Shown here in pieces: positions 1 through 5,653 of a stretch of 5,665 nucleotides of DNA. Origin of the DNA: an uncultured Propionibacteriaceae bacterium. Lineage in GTDB: Bacteria; Actinomycetota; Actinomycetes; Propionibacteriales; Propionibacteriaceae. Each line of letters begins with the position of its first letter. Within the stretch, counting starts at the first letter, position 1. The stretch spans positions 1-5,665 of the forward strand of contig CAMQXE010000098.1 in NCBI GenBank assembly GCA_947038745.1, in the 5' to 3' direction. The notes under the pieces were generated by a model, which made no database searches, was not told the origin of the DNA, and saw only the letters and a list, made by a program, of their open reading frames with translations. The position numbers and the translations under genes are program-made.

Positions 1-35
1 CGTAAGTCGTGCGTTAAGCATTCCAAGGTAGGTTC

Positions 36-431
36 ATGGCTAGGGAAAATCTTGCGGGGCGGAGTTTTCCGCCATCGACGCCGCACCTCGTGACCGCCGA
101 AGAATTGTCACAGTTCGCGGCGCAATTTGGTGGGACCGGTTGCTGGCCTACTTTCGCTATCTCAATGGCCGCTCCAGCGTGGTTGGCTATTTTTGACGAT
201 CCAGATCTGGGGCTCGATCTCGCTAAGACCGTTCATGCCGATCAGCGTTTCGCTTGTGCTCGACCACTGCGTGCAGGTGACAGCGTCGTTGCAACTGCAA
301 CAATCACAAAAGACCGCACTCGCGGCGCAACCAAAGTTCTTACCGTTGAGGTGCTACTCACCGTTGCTAACGAATGTGTCGTGACGGCAACTTCGACTCT
401 CATTACGGAGGTGGGGCATGAGCTTTCCTGA
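36..431 (+). CDS. MaoC-type acyl dehydratase, HadA-like subunit
   Basis: The 131-residue protein resembles the N-terminal-half MaoC dehydratase family (FAS1-like dehydratase domain), to which mycobacterial HadA and HadC belong. In that system a HadA-type subunit pairs with a HadB-type subunit to dehydrate 3-hydroxyacyl-ACP in FAS-II; this subunit shapes the acyl channel and lacks the catalytic dyad. Visible features are the substrate-helix-like segment PTFAISMAAPAW (residues 38-49), VHADQRF (66-72), RPLRAGD (76-82), and a strand-rich C-terminus. The hydratase-2 D-x-N-P-x-H motif is absent, as expected for this subunit. The ATG at 36 follows AAGGTAGG (25-32). The gene overlaps the catalytic partner by 14 bp. 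The order (rpmG)-hadA-hadB-murB upstream of tRNA-Trp-secE-nusG is known in actinobacteria. Family assignment is firm; the physiological substrate is unknown, because nothing here points to mycolic acids. Confidence 0.85.
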   Translation: MARENLAGRSFPPSTPHLVTAEELSQFAAQFGGTGCWPTFAISMAAPAWLAIFDDPDLGLDLAKTVHADQRFACARPLRAGDSVVATATITKDRTRGATKVLTVEVLLTVANECVVTATSTLITEVGHELS

Positions 432-786
432 AGTGCTCACTGACGTAGCGATCTCGGTATCGCGTGCCGATATTGCTCAGTATGCGCAGTTATCGGGTGA
501 CCATAACCCAATCCACGTCGATGACGATGCAGCTCGAGCATTGGGATTTTCTGGTGCGATTGCGCATGGCATGTTCATCATGGGTGCAGCCTGTCGGATC
601 TTGCCTGAGAACGGGATTTCGGCGGAACAAGTGGTCTCCTGCTTTGCCCGTTTCGGACGTCCGCTTGTCCTTCCTGGGCAGCTACGGGTGAGCGGCAGCT
701 TGATCGCTGAACGAACCTACGAAATTGAAGCCTTTTCTGTTGCTGATGCTGAGCGCGTTGCTCGGTTGGAGGTTACCGTTGCCTGA
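418..786 (+). CDS. MaoC-type acyl dehydratase/hydratase, HadB-like catalytic subunit
   Basis: This 122-residue single hot-dog domain carries the complete (R)-specific hydratase-2 signature, YAQLSGDHNPIH (22-33), followed by the conserved IAHGM (48-52). By family knowledge D28 and H33 form the catalytic dyad that adds or removes water across the 2-enoyl/3-hydroxyacyl thioester bond. The length is right for HadB-like proteins, usually about 140 residues or a little less. The ATG at 418 lies inside the end of the upstream gene, with GGAGGTG (407-413) 4 nt before it, so translation is probably coupled and a heterodimer with the HadA-like protein is likely. Its own stop (784-786) overlaps the murB start. 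Whether it acts in fatty-acid synthesis, PHA-like metabolism or another acyl pathway cannot be decided from the sequence. Confidence 0.88.
   Translation: MSFPEVLTDVAISVSRADIAQYAQLSGDHNPIHVDDDAARALGFSGAIAHGMFIMGAACRILPENGISAEQVVSCFARFGRPLVLPGQLRVSGSLIAERTYEIEAFSVADAERVARLEVTVA
768..772 (+). promoter_or_regulatory. Ribosome-binding site that fixes the murB start
   Basis: GGAGG lies 6 nt upstream of the TTG at 779. No comparable site precedes the in-frame TTG at 725 or the ATG at 746, and the protein sequence begins to match MurB only after residue 779. The site is inside the hadB-like coding sequence, so murB translation depends on ribosomes ending nearby. Confidence 0.8.
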
Positions 787-1843
787 ATTTGCTCATGAAC
801 CGCTGTCGCTGCACACGACGATGCGGGTAGGCGGGCCAGCTCGCCGCTACGTCATCGCGACGACAGAAGACGAACTTCTCAGTGTCGTTCAAGAAGCCGA
901 CGAACGTGGTGAGCCGGTGCTCATTCTGGGCGGCGGTTCTAACCTTGTGGTGGGTGATGAGGGTTTTCCTGGTCTCGTGGTGCAAGTTGCGACATCGGGC
1001 ATCACGCAGGAAACCTGCACTCCATGTGCGGGTGCTTTTGTTCGTGTCGCTGCGGGAGAGAACTGGGATCGCTTCGTCGAATATGCCGTTAATCAGGGTT
1101 GGGCGGGAGTTGAGACGCTCTCGGGAATCCCTGGGTGCGTGGGCTCTACGCCGATTCAAAATGTTGGTGCTTACGGAGCAGACGTAAGCCAGACTATTGC
1201 CCGCGTCCGGGTCTACGATCGGCAATTGCGCCAGATCACAACTTTTGAGGCTGCCGAGTGTGGTTTTTCATACCGTGATAGCCGATTCAAGTGGAGCCTT
1301 GGGCGCTACGTCGTACTAGACGTCTGGTTCCAGTTGCAGCTTGATGAGTTAAGCCGCGACATTGCCTACCCAGAGCTAGCGCGCGAGCTTGGAGTGGAGT
1401 TGGGTCAGGCGGCATCGCTACGGGAAACACGCGCTGCGGTCTTGACGATCCGAGCCCGCAAGGGCATGGTCCTAGACGAGTTTGATCATGACACCTGGTC
1501 GGCTGGTTCGTTCTTCACAAATCCGATCATTCCCGTGAATACCTCATTGCCAGAGGCTGCTCCGCGCTTTGCTATCCCAGGACGCGATGATGTCATCAAG
1601 ACCAGCGCTGCCTGGCTAATCGAGCAAGCAGGGTTTGGTAAGGGTTACGGTCTCAACGATCGCGCCACGCTCTCAACGAAGCACTGCCTAGCGCTGACTA
1701 ATCGTGGCGGTGCAACGGCAGCAGATATCTTGGAGCTGCGTGCCGAGATCATCGATGGAGTTGAACAAACCTTTGGGATCACGCTGGTTCCGGAGCCGGT
1801 TATCGTCGCTGGGGAAGCTGGGCTACCAGGGGAGATTGACTAG
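779..1843 (+). CDS. murB: UDP-N-acetylmuramate dehydrogenase (UDP-N-acetylenolpyruvoylglucosamine reductase), type I
   Basis: MurB is a cytoplasmic FAD enzyme that uses NADPH to reduce UDP-GlcNAc-enolpyruvate to UDP-MurNAc, the second committed step of peptidoglycan synthesis. From the TTG at 779 the protein has 354 residues, close to E. coli MurB. Visible are NTTMRVGG-like HTTMRVGGPA (12-21), the FAD-binding GGGSNLV (51-57), GIPGCVGSTPIQNVGAYG (116-133), YRDS (165-168), SAGSFF (241-246) and PEP (338-340). By comparison with E. coli (Y158/R159, S229, E325) the active-site residues are Y165, R166, S244 and E339, all present. The YRDS loop marks type I, as opposed to the short Gram-positive type II. 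The start overlaps the hadB-like gene by 8 bp; the 3' end overlaps the convergent transporter gene by 21 bp. Longer starts at 725 or 746 would add a hydrophobic stretch foreign to the family. Confidence 0.97.
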   Translation: MPEFAHEPLSLHTTMRVGGPARRYVIATTEDELLSVVQEADERGEPVLILGGGSNLVVGDEGFPGLVVQVATSGITQETCTPCAGAFVRVAAGENWDRFVEYAVNQGWAGVETLSGIPGCVGSTPIQNVGAYGADVSQTIARVRVYDRQLRQITTFEAAECGFSYRDSRFKWSLGRYVVLDVWFQLQLDELSRDIAYPELARELGVELGQAASLRETRAAVLTIRARKGMVLDEFDHDTWSAGSFFTNPIIPVNTSLPEAAPRFAIPGRDDVIKTSAAWLIEQAGFGKGYGLNDRATLSTKHCLALTNRGGATAADILELRAEIIDGVEQTFGITLVPEPVIVAGEAGLPGEID

Positions 1844-2668
1844 GACAACCCCCATAAGGGCGGCAACAACGCCCCACCGCTGAATCCCGGCGATGCGCTC
1901 ATGTAAGAAGATTGCTGCGAGCAAGATCGTCTGGACGGGGTAGAGCGAGCTTAGTACCACGCCTACAGAGACTAAGCCGAGCTTGCTAGATAGCGCCAAT
2001 AGCGCATTGCCACCAAGTTCAAGGGCTCCGAGCAAGACGAAGCGCGGAGCTTGGCGCAGACTTACTCCACCGACGCTGTGCGTCACGAGCGCCAGAGTGA
2101 GAAAGCCCAGCGACGAGGTCGCGCGCATGCCCCACAGCGTATGCAAGGTGGAATGTCGCGATCCGGCGACGATGCCCCACATTGTCAGGCCAAAGAAGAT
2201 TCCTGCTGCGCCAGCCCACAGCACAGATCTGGCTCGAACCTTCTCGTCATGACGAAGTTCTGGGCCGCTTGCCAATATCGCGCCAAGAAGTGCAACTCCG
2301 ATTCCTATGAGTTGAGTGATGCGGGGTTTTTCGCCACCGATAAGAGCAGCAGTGAGGGGAATTAGTACTCCCAAAGCGGCGATGGGGGAGACGACTCCCA
2401 TGGTGCCGCTGGCGAGCGCGGTGTAGAAGCAGATCAGGCCAGTGGCTCCTGCAATGCCAGCGCCAATGGCATAAGGCAGCCAGCCCCATGATGTTGGCCA
2501 AGGGCTCAAGAGGACGATCACACTAAGTAAGCAGCAAGCTGAGATATGTGACCACGCGACAGCGACGATGGGTTTGAAGCGTCGCGATAAGACTCCACCA
2601 AGGAAATCACTGGTGCCAAAAACTACTGACGATCCAAGGGCCGCTAATGGGCCAGCAAGCGTGAACAC
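1823..2668 (-). CDS. EamA/DMT-superfamily transporter
   Basis: The 281-residue protein is almost wholly hydrophobic and can be drawn as ten transmembrane helices in two repeats of five, the usual EamA layout and length. The end of each half carries the family signature: SPIAALGVLIPLTAALIGGE (94-113) then a G-rich helix in repeat one, and SLYPVQTILLAAIFLHERI (241-259) followed by a helix ending GVVLVNL in repeat two. The loop around 136-148 (PELRHDEKVRARS) is charged and probably cytoplasmic. The family exports metabolites such as amino acids or takes up small molecules; the substrate here cannot be told. The start is a GTG (2668-2666) without a Shine-Dalgarno; no better start lies downstream that keeps helix one intact. 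The gene runs against murB and away from tRNA-Trp, so it interrupts the otherwise co-directional locus and has its own promoter. Confidence 0.9.
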   Translation of the reverse strand: MFTLAGPLAALGSSVVFGTSDFLGGVLSRRFKPIVAVAWSHISACCLLSVIVLLSPWPTSWGWLPYAIGAGIAGATGLICFYTALASGTMGVVSPIAALGVLIPLTAALIGGEKPRITQLIGIGVALLGAILASGPELRHDEKVRARSVLWAGAAGIFFGLTMWGIVAGSRHSTLHTLWGMRATSSLGFLTLALVTHSVGGVSLRQAPRFVLLGALELGGNALLALSSKLGLVSVGVVLSSLYPVQTILLAAIFLHERIAGIQRWGVVAALMGVVLVNLPW

Positions 2669-2675
2669 AGAAGTA

Positions 2676-2681
2676 AGGGTA
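2676..2681 (-). promoter_or_regulatory. Possible -10 box for a leaderless transporter mRNA
   Basis: On the minus strand TACCCT fits the actinobacterial TANNNT -10 pattern and ends 7 nt before the GTG start, so transcription would begin at or next to the start codon. No convincing -35 element is seen. This explains the missing Shine-Dalgarno but is inference only. Confidence 0.35.
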
Positions 2682-2746
2682 GCGGGCTGGTAGAGTGGGG
2701 GCTTCGCCGTTTCGTGGGGTGGCTAATGCAGCTCGCGGGCACTCAG

Positions 2747-2776
2747 TTAGACGGATAGCCAATATCCCGATACCAT
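2747..2776 (+). promoter_or_regulatory. Candidate promoter for tRNA-Trp-secE-nusG
   Basis: TTAGAC (2747-2752) and TACCAT (2771-2776) are separated by 18 bp and fit the primary sigma factor -35/-10 pattern of actinobacteria. The predicted start, near 2783, would give a leader of about 50 nt before the tRNA. It lies in the only sizeable gap upstream of the secE-nusG group, between divergently arranged genes, where a promoter is required. The boxes were picked by eye and alternatives exist within a few bases. Confidence 0.45.
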
Positions 2777-2783
2777 AGATGTC

Positions 2784-2800
2784 TTGGTGGACAACACCAA
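2784..2800 (+). other. Small inverted repeat in the tRNA-Trp leader
   Basis: TTGGTG (2784-2789) and CACCAA (2795-2800) form a perfect 6-bp inverted repeat around GACAA. It starts at about the predicted transcription start, so it could be a 5' stabilising hairpin, an operator for a repressor, or chance. Confidence 0.3.
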
Positions 2801-2835
2801 TGATGTCGTGTGCCCGTCCCCGGGTAAACGGCAGT

Positions 2836-2908
<73 letters not shown>

Positions 2909-2937
2909 CGACATTCGTCGTAGAGAAGGAAACGTTC

Positions 2938-3462
2938 GTGGCTGAAGACAAGGATCTCGAGTCGACTGAGTCGATCGAGGAGTCTTACCTCCCCGAAGAC
3001 GAGTCCAAAACTGATATTGACGAAGAAACTTCACCTGGCGACGAGCTCGATGATCTCGATGCTGGTGCGCTGGCTGCAGCTGAAACAACATCAAACCGTC
3101 CTATGAAGCGCAAGCAAGCTCGTAAACTTGCTGAGGCTGAGGCTGGCGTTGAGGTTGAGTCGGCGGCTGAGGAAGCTGTTGGCGCACGTCCCAAGAAAAA
3201 GGGCAGCCCGGCGGCTTCGGAGAAGAAGGGCGTTGCAACGCCTAAGCGTAATCAGACTGATGCTGACGATAAAAAGAAGACAACGACTCCGGCTCAATTT
3301 GTCCGTGAGTCTGCGTCTGAACTTCGTAAGACTGTCTGGCCAACCGGCGAACAGTTGCGTAACTACTTCACTGTGGTGCTTGCTTTCGTCTTGTTCATCA
3401 TCATCTTCTGCTGGGGTTTGGATACGCTCTTTGGCTGGGCGTTGCTCTCCTGGCTTGCATAA
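2938..3462 (+). CDS. secE: Preprotein translocase subunit SecE with long charged N-terminal extension
   Basis: SecE is the small clamp subunit of the SecYEG membrane channel. The conserved part is the C-terminus: the amphipathic helix FVRESASELRKTVWPTGEQL (121-140), with the family's ELRKVxWPT core, then one membrane span (about 144-172). The single span is typical of Gram-positive SecE. From the GTG at 2938, with AAGGA (2926-2930) 7 nt before it, the protein has 174 residues against about 60-95 for minimal forms. The extra 115 residues alternate in charge: acidic 3-41, basic 54-63, acidic 66-80, then Lys-rich 84-114. They look disordered. Long SecE N-termini are known in actinobacteria, for example mycobacteria. 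The gene follows tRNA-Trp directly and lies 28 nt before nusG. An in-frame extension upstream of 2938 exists but would run through the tRNA and is rejected. Confidence 0.95.
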   Translation: MAEDKDLESTESIEESYLPEDESKTDIDEETSPGDELDDLDAGALAAAETTSNRPMKRKQARKLAEAEAGVEVESAAEEAVGARPKKKGSPAASEKKGVATPKRNQTDADDKKKTTTPAQFVRESASELRKTVWPTGEQLRNYFTVVLAFVLFIIIFCWGLDTLFGWALLSWLA

Positions 3463-3490
3463 TTGACCCTCCCCACGGCAAAGGAACTCT

Positions 3491-4333
3491 ATGACTGACA
3501 TGTTCGACGAGATGCCCGAGCGTTCGGAGGAGCCGGACCTCGATCTCGGTACGGTTGAATCCGTCGATGACGGAATCGAACTCAATCTCGATTTTGAGGC
3601 ACCAGATAATGGCTTGGCTGATGAAGCTGAGGCTGAACTTAATCTTGATTTTAAGACAGAAGCAGAAGCGGCTGAATCGGCAGAAGCTGAAGCTGAGGCT
3701 GCGGCCGAAGCCAACGACGCTGATGAGTTGGTAGCTAAGGCTATGGCTGAGTTGCATCAGAAGCTCATCTCCGAACCGGGCGATTGGTACGTGGTTCACA
3801 CATACTCCGGCATGGAGAATCGGGTTAAGCAGAATCTTGAGAACCGCGCCAAGACCCTCAACATGGAAGATTACATCTTCGAGGTTGTGGTTCCCACGGA
3901 GCAGGTTGATGAGATCCGCGGCAACCAGAAGAAAACAGTTAATCGTAACCGTCTCCAGGGCTATGTACTGGTGCGCATGGAGCTTACTGATGAGTCATGG
4001 TCGGCTGTGCGTCATACGCCAAGCGTGACTGGCTTCGTTGGCATGGGTCAGCAGCCTATTTCGATTTCCATCGAGGATGTCGAGCGTCAGCTCGGTCCAT
4101 CGGTGATTGCTCAGGCCATGGCAACCTTCACGGGTAAGCCGGTCAAGCGCAAGGTGGAAGCCGTCGATTACCAGATCGGCGATACCGTTCAGCTCGAAGA
4201 GGGCGTCTTTGACGGTATGCAGGCCACCATCCAAGAGATCAACACCGCTTCCAAGAAGCTCAAGGTTGTGGTGGAGTTCATGGGCCGTGAAACGCCTATG
4301 GAGGTCGCGTTCGGTACGGTCAAGAAGATCTAA
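3491..4333 (+). CDS. nusG: Transcription termination/antitermination factor NusG with acidic N-terminal extension
   Basis: NusG binds the RNA polymerase clamp through its NGN domain and contacts Rho or ribosomal protein S10 through its KOW domain. The NGN domain starts at [15 protein letters not shown] (99-113) and includes PTEQVDEI (135-142), the GYVLVRMEL strand (157-165) and TPSVTGFVG (176-184). The KOW motif lies at about 226-253 ([19 protein letters not shown]). The protein ends VAFGTVKKI, typical for the family. The 280 residues exceed the E. coli protein (181) because of about 95 extra N-terminal residues. The first 80 hold 30 Asp/Glu but only 2 Lys/Arg, with the hexapeptide ELNLDF twice (30-35 and 49-54) and an Ala-Glu-rich run (56-75). 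Such extensions occur in other actinobacteria. The ATG at 3491 follows AAAGGAA (3480-3486). A second in-frame ATG at 3500 is possible but further from the site. Confidence 0.97.
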   Translation: MTDMFDEMPERSEEPDLDLGTVESVDDGIELNLDFEAPDNGLADEAEAELNLDFKTEAEAAESAEAEAEAAAEANDADELVAKAMAELHQKLISEPGDWYVVHTYSGMENRVKQNLENRAKTLNMEDYIFEVVVPTEQVDEIRGNQKKTVNRNRLQGYVLVRMELTDESWSAVRHTPSVTGFVGMGQQPISISIEDVERQLGPSVIAQAMATFTGKPVKRKVEAVDYQIGDTVQLEEGVFDGMQATIQEINTASKKLKVVVEFMGRETPMEVAFGTVKKI

Positions 4334-4351
4334 GCCGAACTAGACATAACG

Positions 4352-4376
4352 AAAAAAAGCCGCTCAAGCTGGGCGG
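4352..4376 (-). terminator. Terminator-shaped hairpin facing the minus strand, between nusG and rplK
   Basis: Read on the minus strand, CCGCCC, loop AGCTT and GAGCGG form a 6-bp stem (one G-T pair; 4376-4360), followed by C and seven T (4358-4352), the shape of an intrinsic terminator. On the plus strand the A-run comes before the stem and no T-run follows, so sense transcription should pass. No minus-strand gene needs it; it could stop antisense RNA from rplKA entering nusG, or be an RNA processing or attenuation element. Confidence 0.4.
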
Positions 4377-4401
4377 TGTATCAAGCAAAGGACCCAAACC
4401 T

Positions 4402-4833
4402 ATGCCTCCCAAGAAGAAGGTATCGGCGATCGTCAAGATCGCCCTCAACGCTGGCGCAGCAACGCCGGCACCGCCAGTCGGTACCGCTCTCGGCCCCCAC
4501 GGCGTCAACATGATGGAATTCGTGAAGCAGTACAACGCTGCTACCGAAGCCATGCGTGGAAACGTCATTCCGGTTGAGATCACCATCTACGAAGATCGCA
4601 CCTTCACCTTCATCACCAAGACGCCCCCGGCGCCGGAAATGATCAAGAAGGCTCTCGGTCTGCAGAAGGGATCGGCCAAGCCTCACAAGGAGAAGGTCGG
4701 CACCATCACCAAGGCTCAGGTTCGTGAGATCGCTGAGACCAAGATGCCTGATCTCAATGCCAATGACATTGATGCCGCCATGAAGATCATCGAGGGAACC
4801 GCGCGTTCCATGGGTGTGAACGTCGAGGCCTAA
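4402..4833 (+). CDS. rplK: 50S ribosomal protein L11
   Basis: The 143-residue protein has the usual bacterial L11 length and both domains. The N-terminal domain carries [15 protein letters not shown] (22-36), [15 protein letters not shown] (54-68) and [15 protein letters not shown] (73-87). The rRNA-binding C-terminal domain has [22 protein letters not shown] and ends [16 protein letters not shown]11 binds 23S rRNA helices 43/44 with the L10-L12 stalk and takes part in factor-dependent GTP hydrolysis and the stringent response; it is also the thiostrepton site. The ATG at 4402 follows AAAGGA (4387-4392) at 9 nt. Codons are biased toward C-ending forms (CTC, ATC, AAG), as in highly expressed genes, more than in murB. 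T28 and P32 differ from the common VGPALGQHG wording. It lies 68 nt after nusG and 72 nt before rplA. Confidence 0.98.
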   Translation: MPPKKKVSAIVKIALNAGAATPAPPVGTALGPHGVNMMEFVKQYNAATEAMRGNVIPVEITIYEDRTFTFITKTPPAPEMIKKALGLQKGSAKPHKEKVGTITKAQVREIAETKMPDLNANDIDAAMKIIEGTARSMGVNVEA

Positions 4834-4860
4834 GCCTCACCCCTTTTACTTTACGTATTC

Positions 4861-4887
4861 GTGGTAGGGCCGCGCAGCCCACACCAC
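4861..4887 (+). promoter_or_regulatory. Two-part hairpin in the rplK-rplA gap
   Basis: GTGGT (4861-4865) pairs with ACCAC (4883-4887), and inside it GGGC (4867-4870) pairs with GCCC (4877-4880), leaving an asymmetric internal bulge (A against AC) and loop CGCGCA. It ends 4 nt before the rplA ribosome-binding site GGAAGGA (4892-4898). Two short helices around an asymmetric bulge recall ribosomal-protein binding sites, and L1 is known to repress its own mRNA in other bacteria, but the usual L1 target lies before rplK. Function is inferred only. Confidence 0.35.
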
Positions 4888-4905
4888 AACTGGAAGGAAC
4901 CAGAT

Positions 4906-5604
4906 ATGAAGCGCTCTAAGGCCTACAAGAAGGCTGCCGAGAACATCGACGAGGCTCAGCTCTACACGCCAGAGGAGGCGATTGCCCTTATCAAGAAGGG
5001 TGCATCGGCCAAGTTTGACGAAACTGTTGATGTCGCCATGCGTCTCGGTGTTGATCCCCGTAAGGCGGACCAGATGGTTCGTGGCACGGTCAATCTCCCC
5101 AACGGCACTGGCAAGACGGCTCGGGTCCTCGTCTTTGCTCAGGGGCCGAAGGCTCAGGAAGCTCTCGATGCAGGCGCCGACGAGGTCGGCTCTGACGAGC
5201 TCATCGAGAAGGTCGCTGGTGGTTACCTCGACTTCGACGCTGTCGTCGCAACCCCTGATCTCATGGGTAAGGTTGGCCGCCTCGGCCGCGTGCTCGGCCC
5301 GCGTTCACTCATGCCGAACCCGAAGACCGGCACGGTAACCATGGATGTTGCCAAGGCAGTCTCCGAAATCAAGGGTGGCAAGATTGAGTTCCGCGTTGAT
5401 CGTCACGCGAACTTGCACCTCATCATTGGCAAGGCGTCGTTCTCCGAGCAGCAGCTCTGCGAGAACTTCTACGCCGCGCTTGAGGAGATCAACCGTCTCA
5501 AGCCGTCGTCGGCTAAGGGCCGTTACCTTATCAAGGTTGCGGGTTCTTCGACGATGGGACCGAGCGTTCTGATCGATCCTTCGGCTAAGCCGGCTGAGTC
5601 CTAA
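4906..5604 (+). CDS. rplA: 50S ribosomal protein L1
   Basis: L1 forms the mobile L1 stalk on 23S rRNA that helps deacylated tRNA leave the E site; in several bacteria it also represses its own operon by binding mRNA. The 232-residue length is normal. The family signature runs from 115 to 141 ([13 protein letters not shown], then [14 protein letters not shown]). The N-terminus [11 protein letters not shown], the [41 protein letters not shown] segment (20-56), [18 protein letters not shown] (162-179) and the STMGPSV end (215-221) all match. The ATG at 4906 lies 7 nt after GGAAGGA (4892-4898). An in-frame GTG at 4861 would add 15 residues that do not fit the family and lie in a hairpin. Codon use is that of a highly expressed gene. 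The expected next genes, rplJ and rplL, are beyond the window. Confidence 0.98.
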   Translation: MKRSKAYKKAAENIDEAQLYTPEEAIALIKKGASAKFDETVDVAMRLGVDPRKADQMVRGTVNLPNGTGKTARVLVFAQGPKAQEALDAGADEVGSDELIEKVAGGYLDFDAVVATPDLMGKVGRLGRVLGPRSLMPNPKTGTVTMDVAKAVSEIKGGKIEFRVDRHANLHLIIGKASFSEQQLCENFYAALEEINRLKPSSAKGRYLIKVAGSSTMGPSVLIDPSAKPAES

Positions 5605-5621
5605 AACTCATCACTTAAGGC

Positions 5622-5653
5622 GGGGGGGCTGCGGCGTATGGTGCAGCCCCCCC
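5622..5653 (+). terminator. Strong G/C hairpin after rplA (terminator- or attenuator-like)
   Basis: Seven G followed by CTGC (5622-5632) pair perfectly with GCAGCCCCCCC (5643-5653), giving an 11-bp stem with a 10-nt loop, 17 nt after the rplA stop. Four more C follow, then TGTCTATG and the window end, so no T-run is seen. Actinobacterial terminators often lack T-runs. A partial terminator or processing site between rplKA and rplJL is known from other bacteria and would adjust stoichiometry here; that role is inferred. Confidence 0.5.

Noticed and set aside
1..35. Tail of an upstream gene, expected to be rpmG (L33) by synteny
   Set aside because: Only a few codons at most are present, with a TAA possible at 3-5; the frame and identity cannot be shown.
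725..778. Longer MurB start at TTG 725 (or ATG 746)
   Set aside because: It adds a hydrophobic stretch with no family match, read from DNA that encodes the HadB-like protein in another frame. The GGAGG at 768-772 clearly serves TTG 779.
773..1225. Minus-strand open frame opposite murB
   Set aside because: No family resemblance, atypical composition, and it lies wholly within a firmly identified gene.
2681..2705. tRNA D-arm-like string (GGCTGGTAGAGTG) on the plus strand
   Set aside because: No anticodon arm, T arm or matching acceptor stem follows, so it is not a tRNA or a clear remnant.
2811..2833. Imperfect inverted repeat TGCCCGT/ACGGCA just before the tRNA
   Set aside because: It needs a bulged C and a long loop, and would compete with the tRNA flank; too weak to call.
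3091..3714. Minus-strand open frame of about 207 codons opposite secE-nusG
   Set aside because: It is a Ser/Ala-rich mirror of the Ala-Glu codon repeats on the plus strand, spans a gene junction and has no recognisable domain.
4861..4905. GTG start for rplA 15 codons upstream
   Set aside because: The added residues do not resemble L1, no SD precedes it, and the ATG at 4906 has a strong SD.
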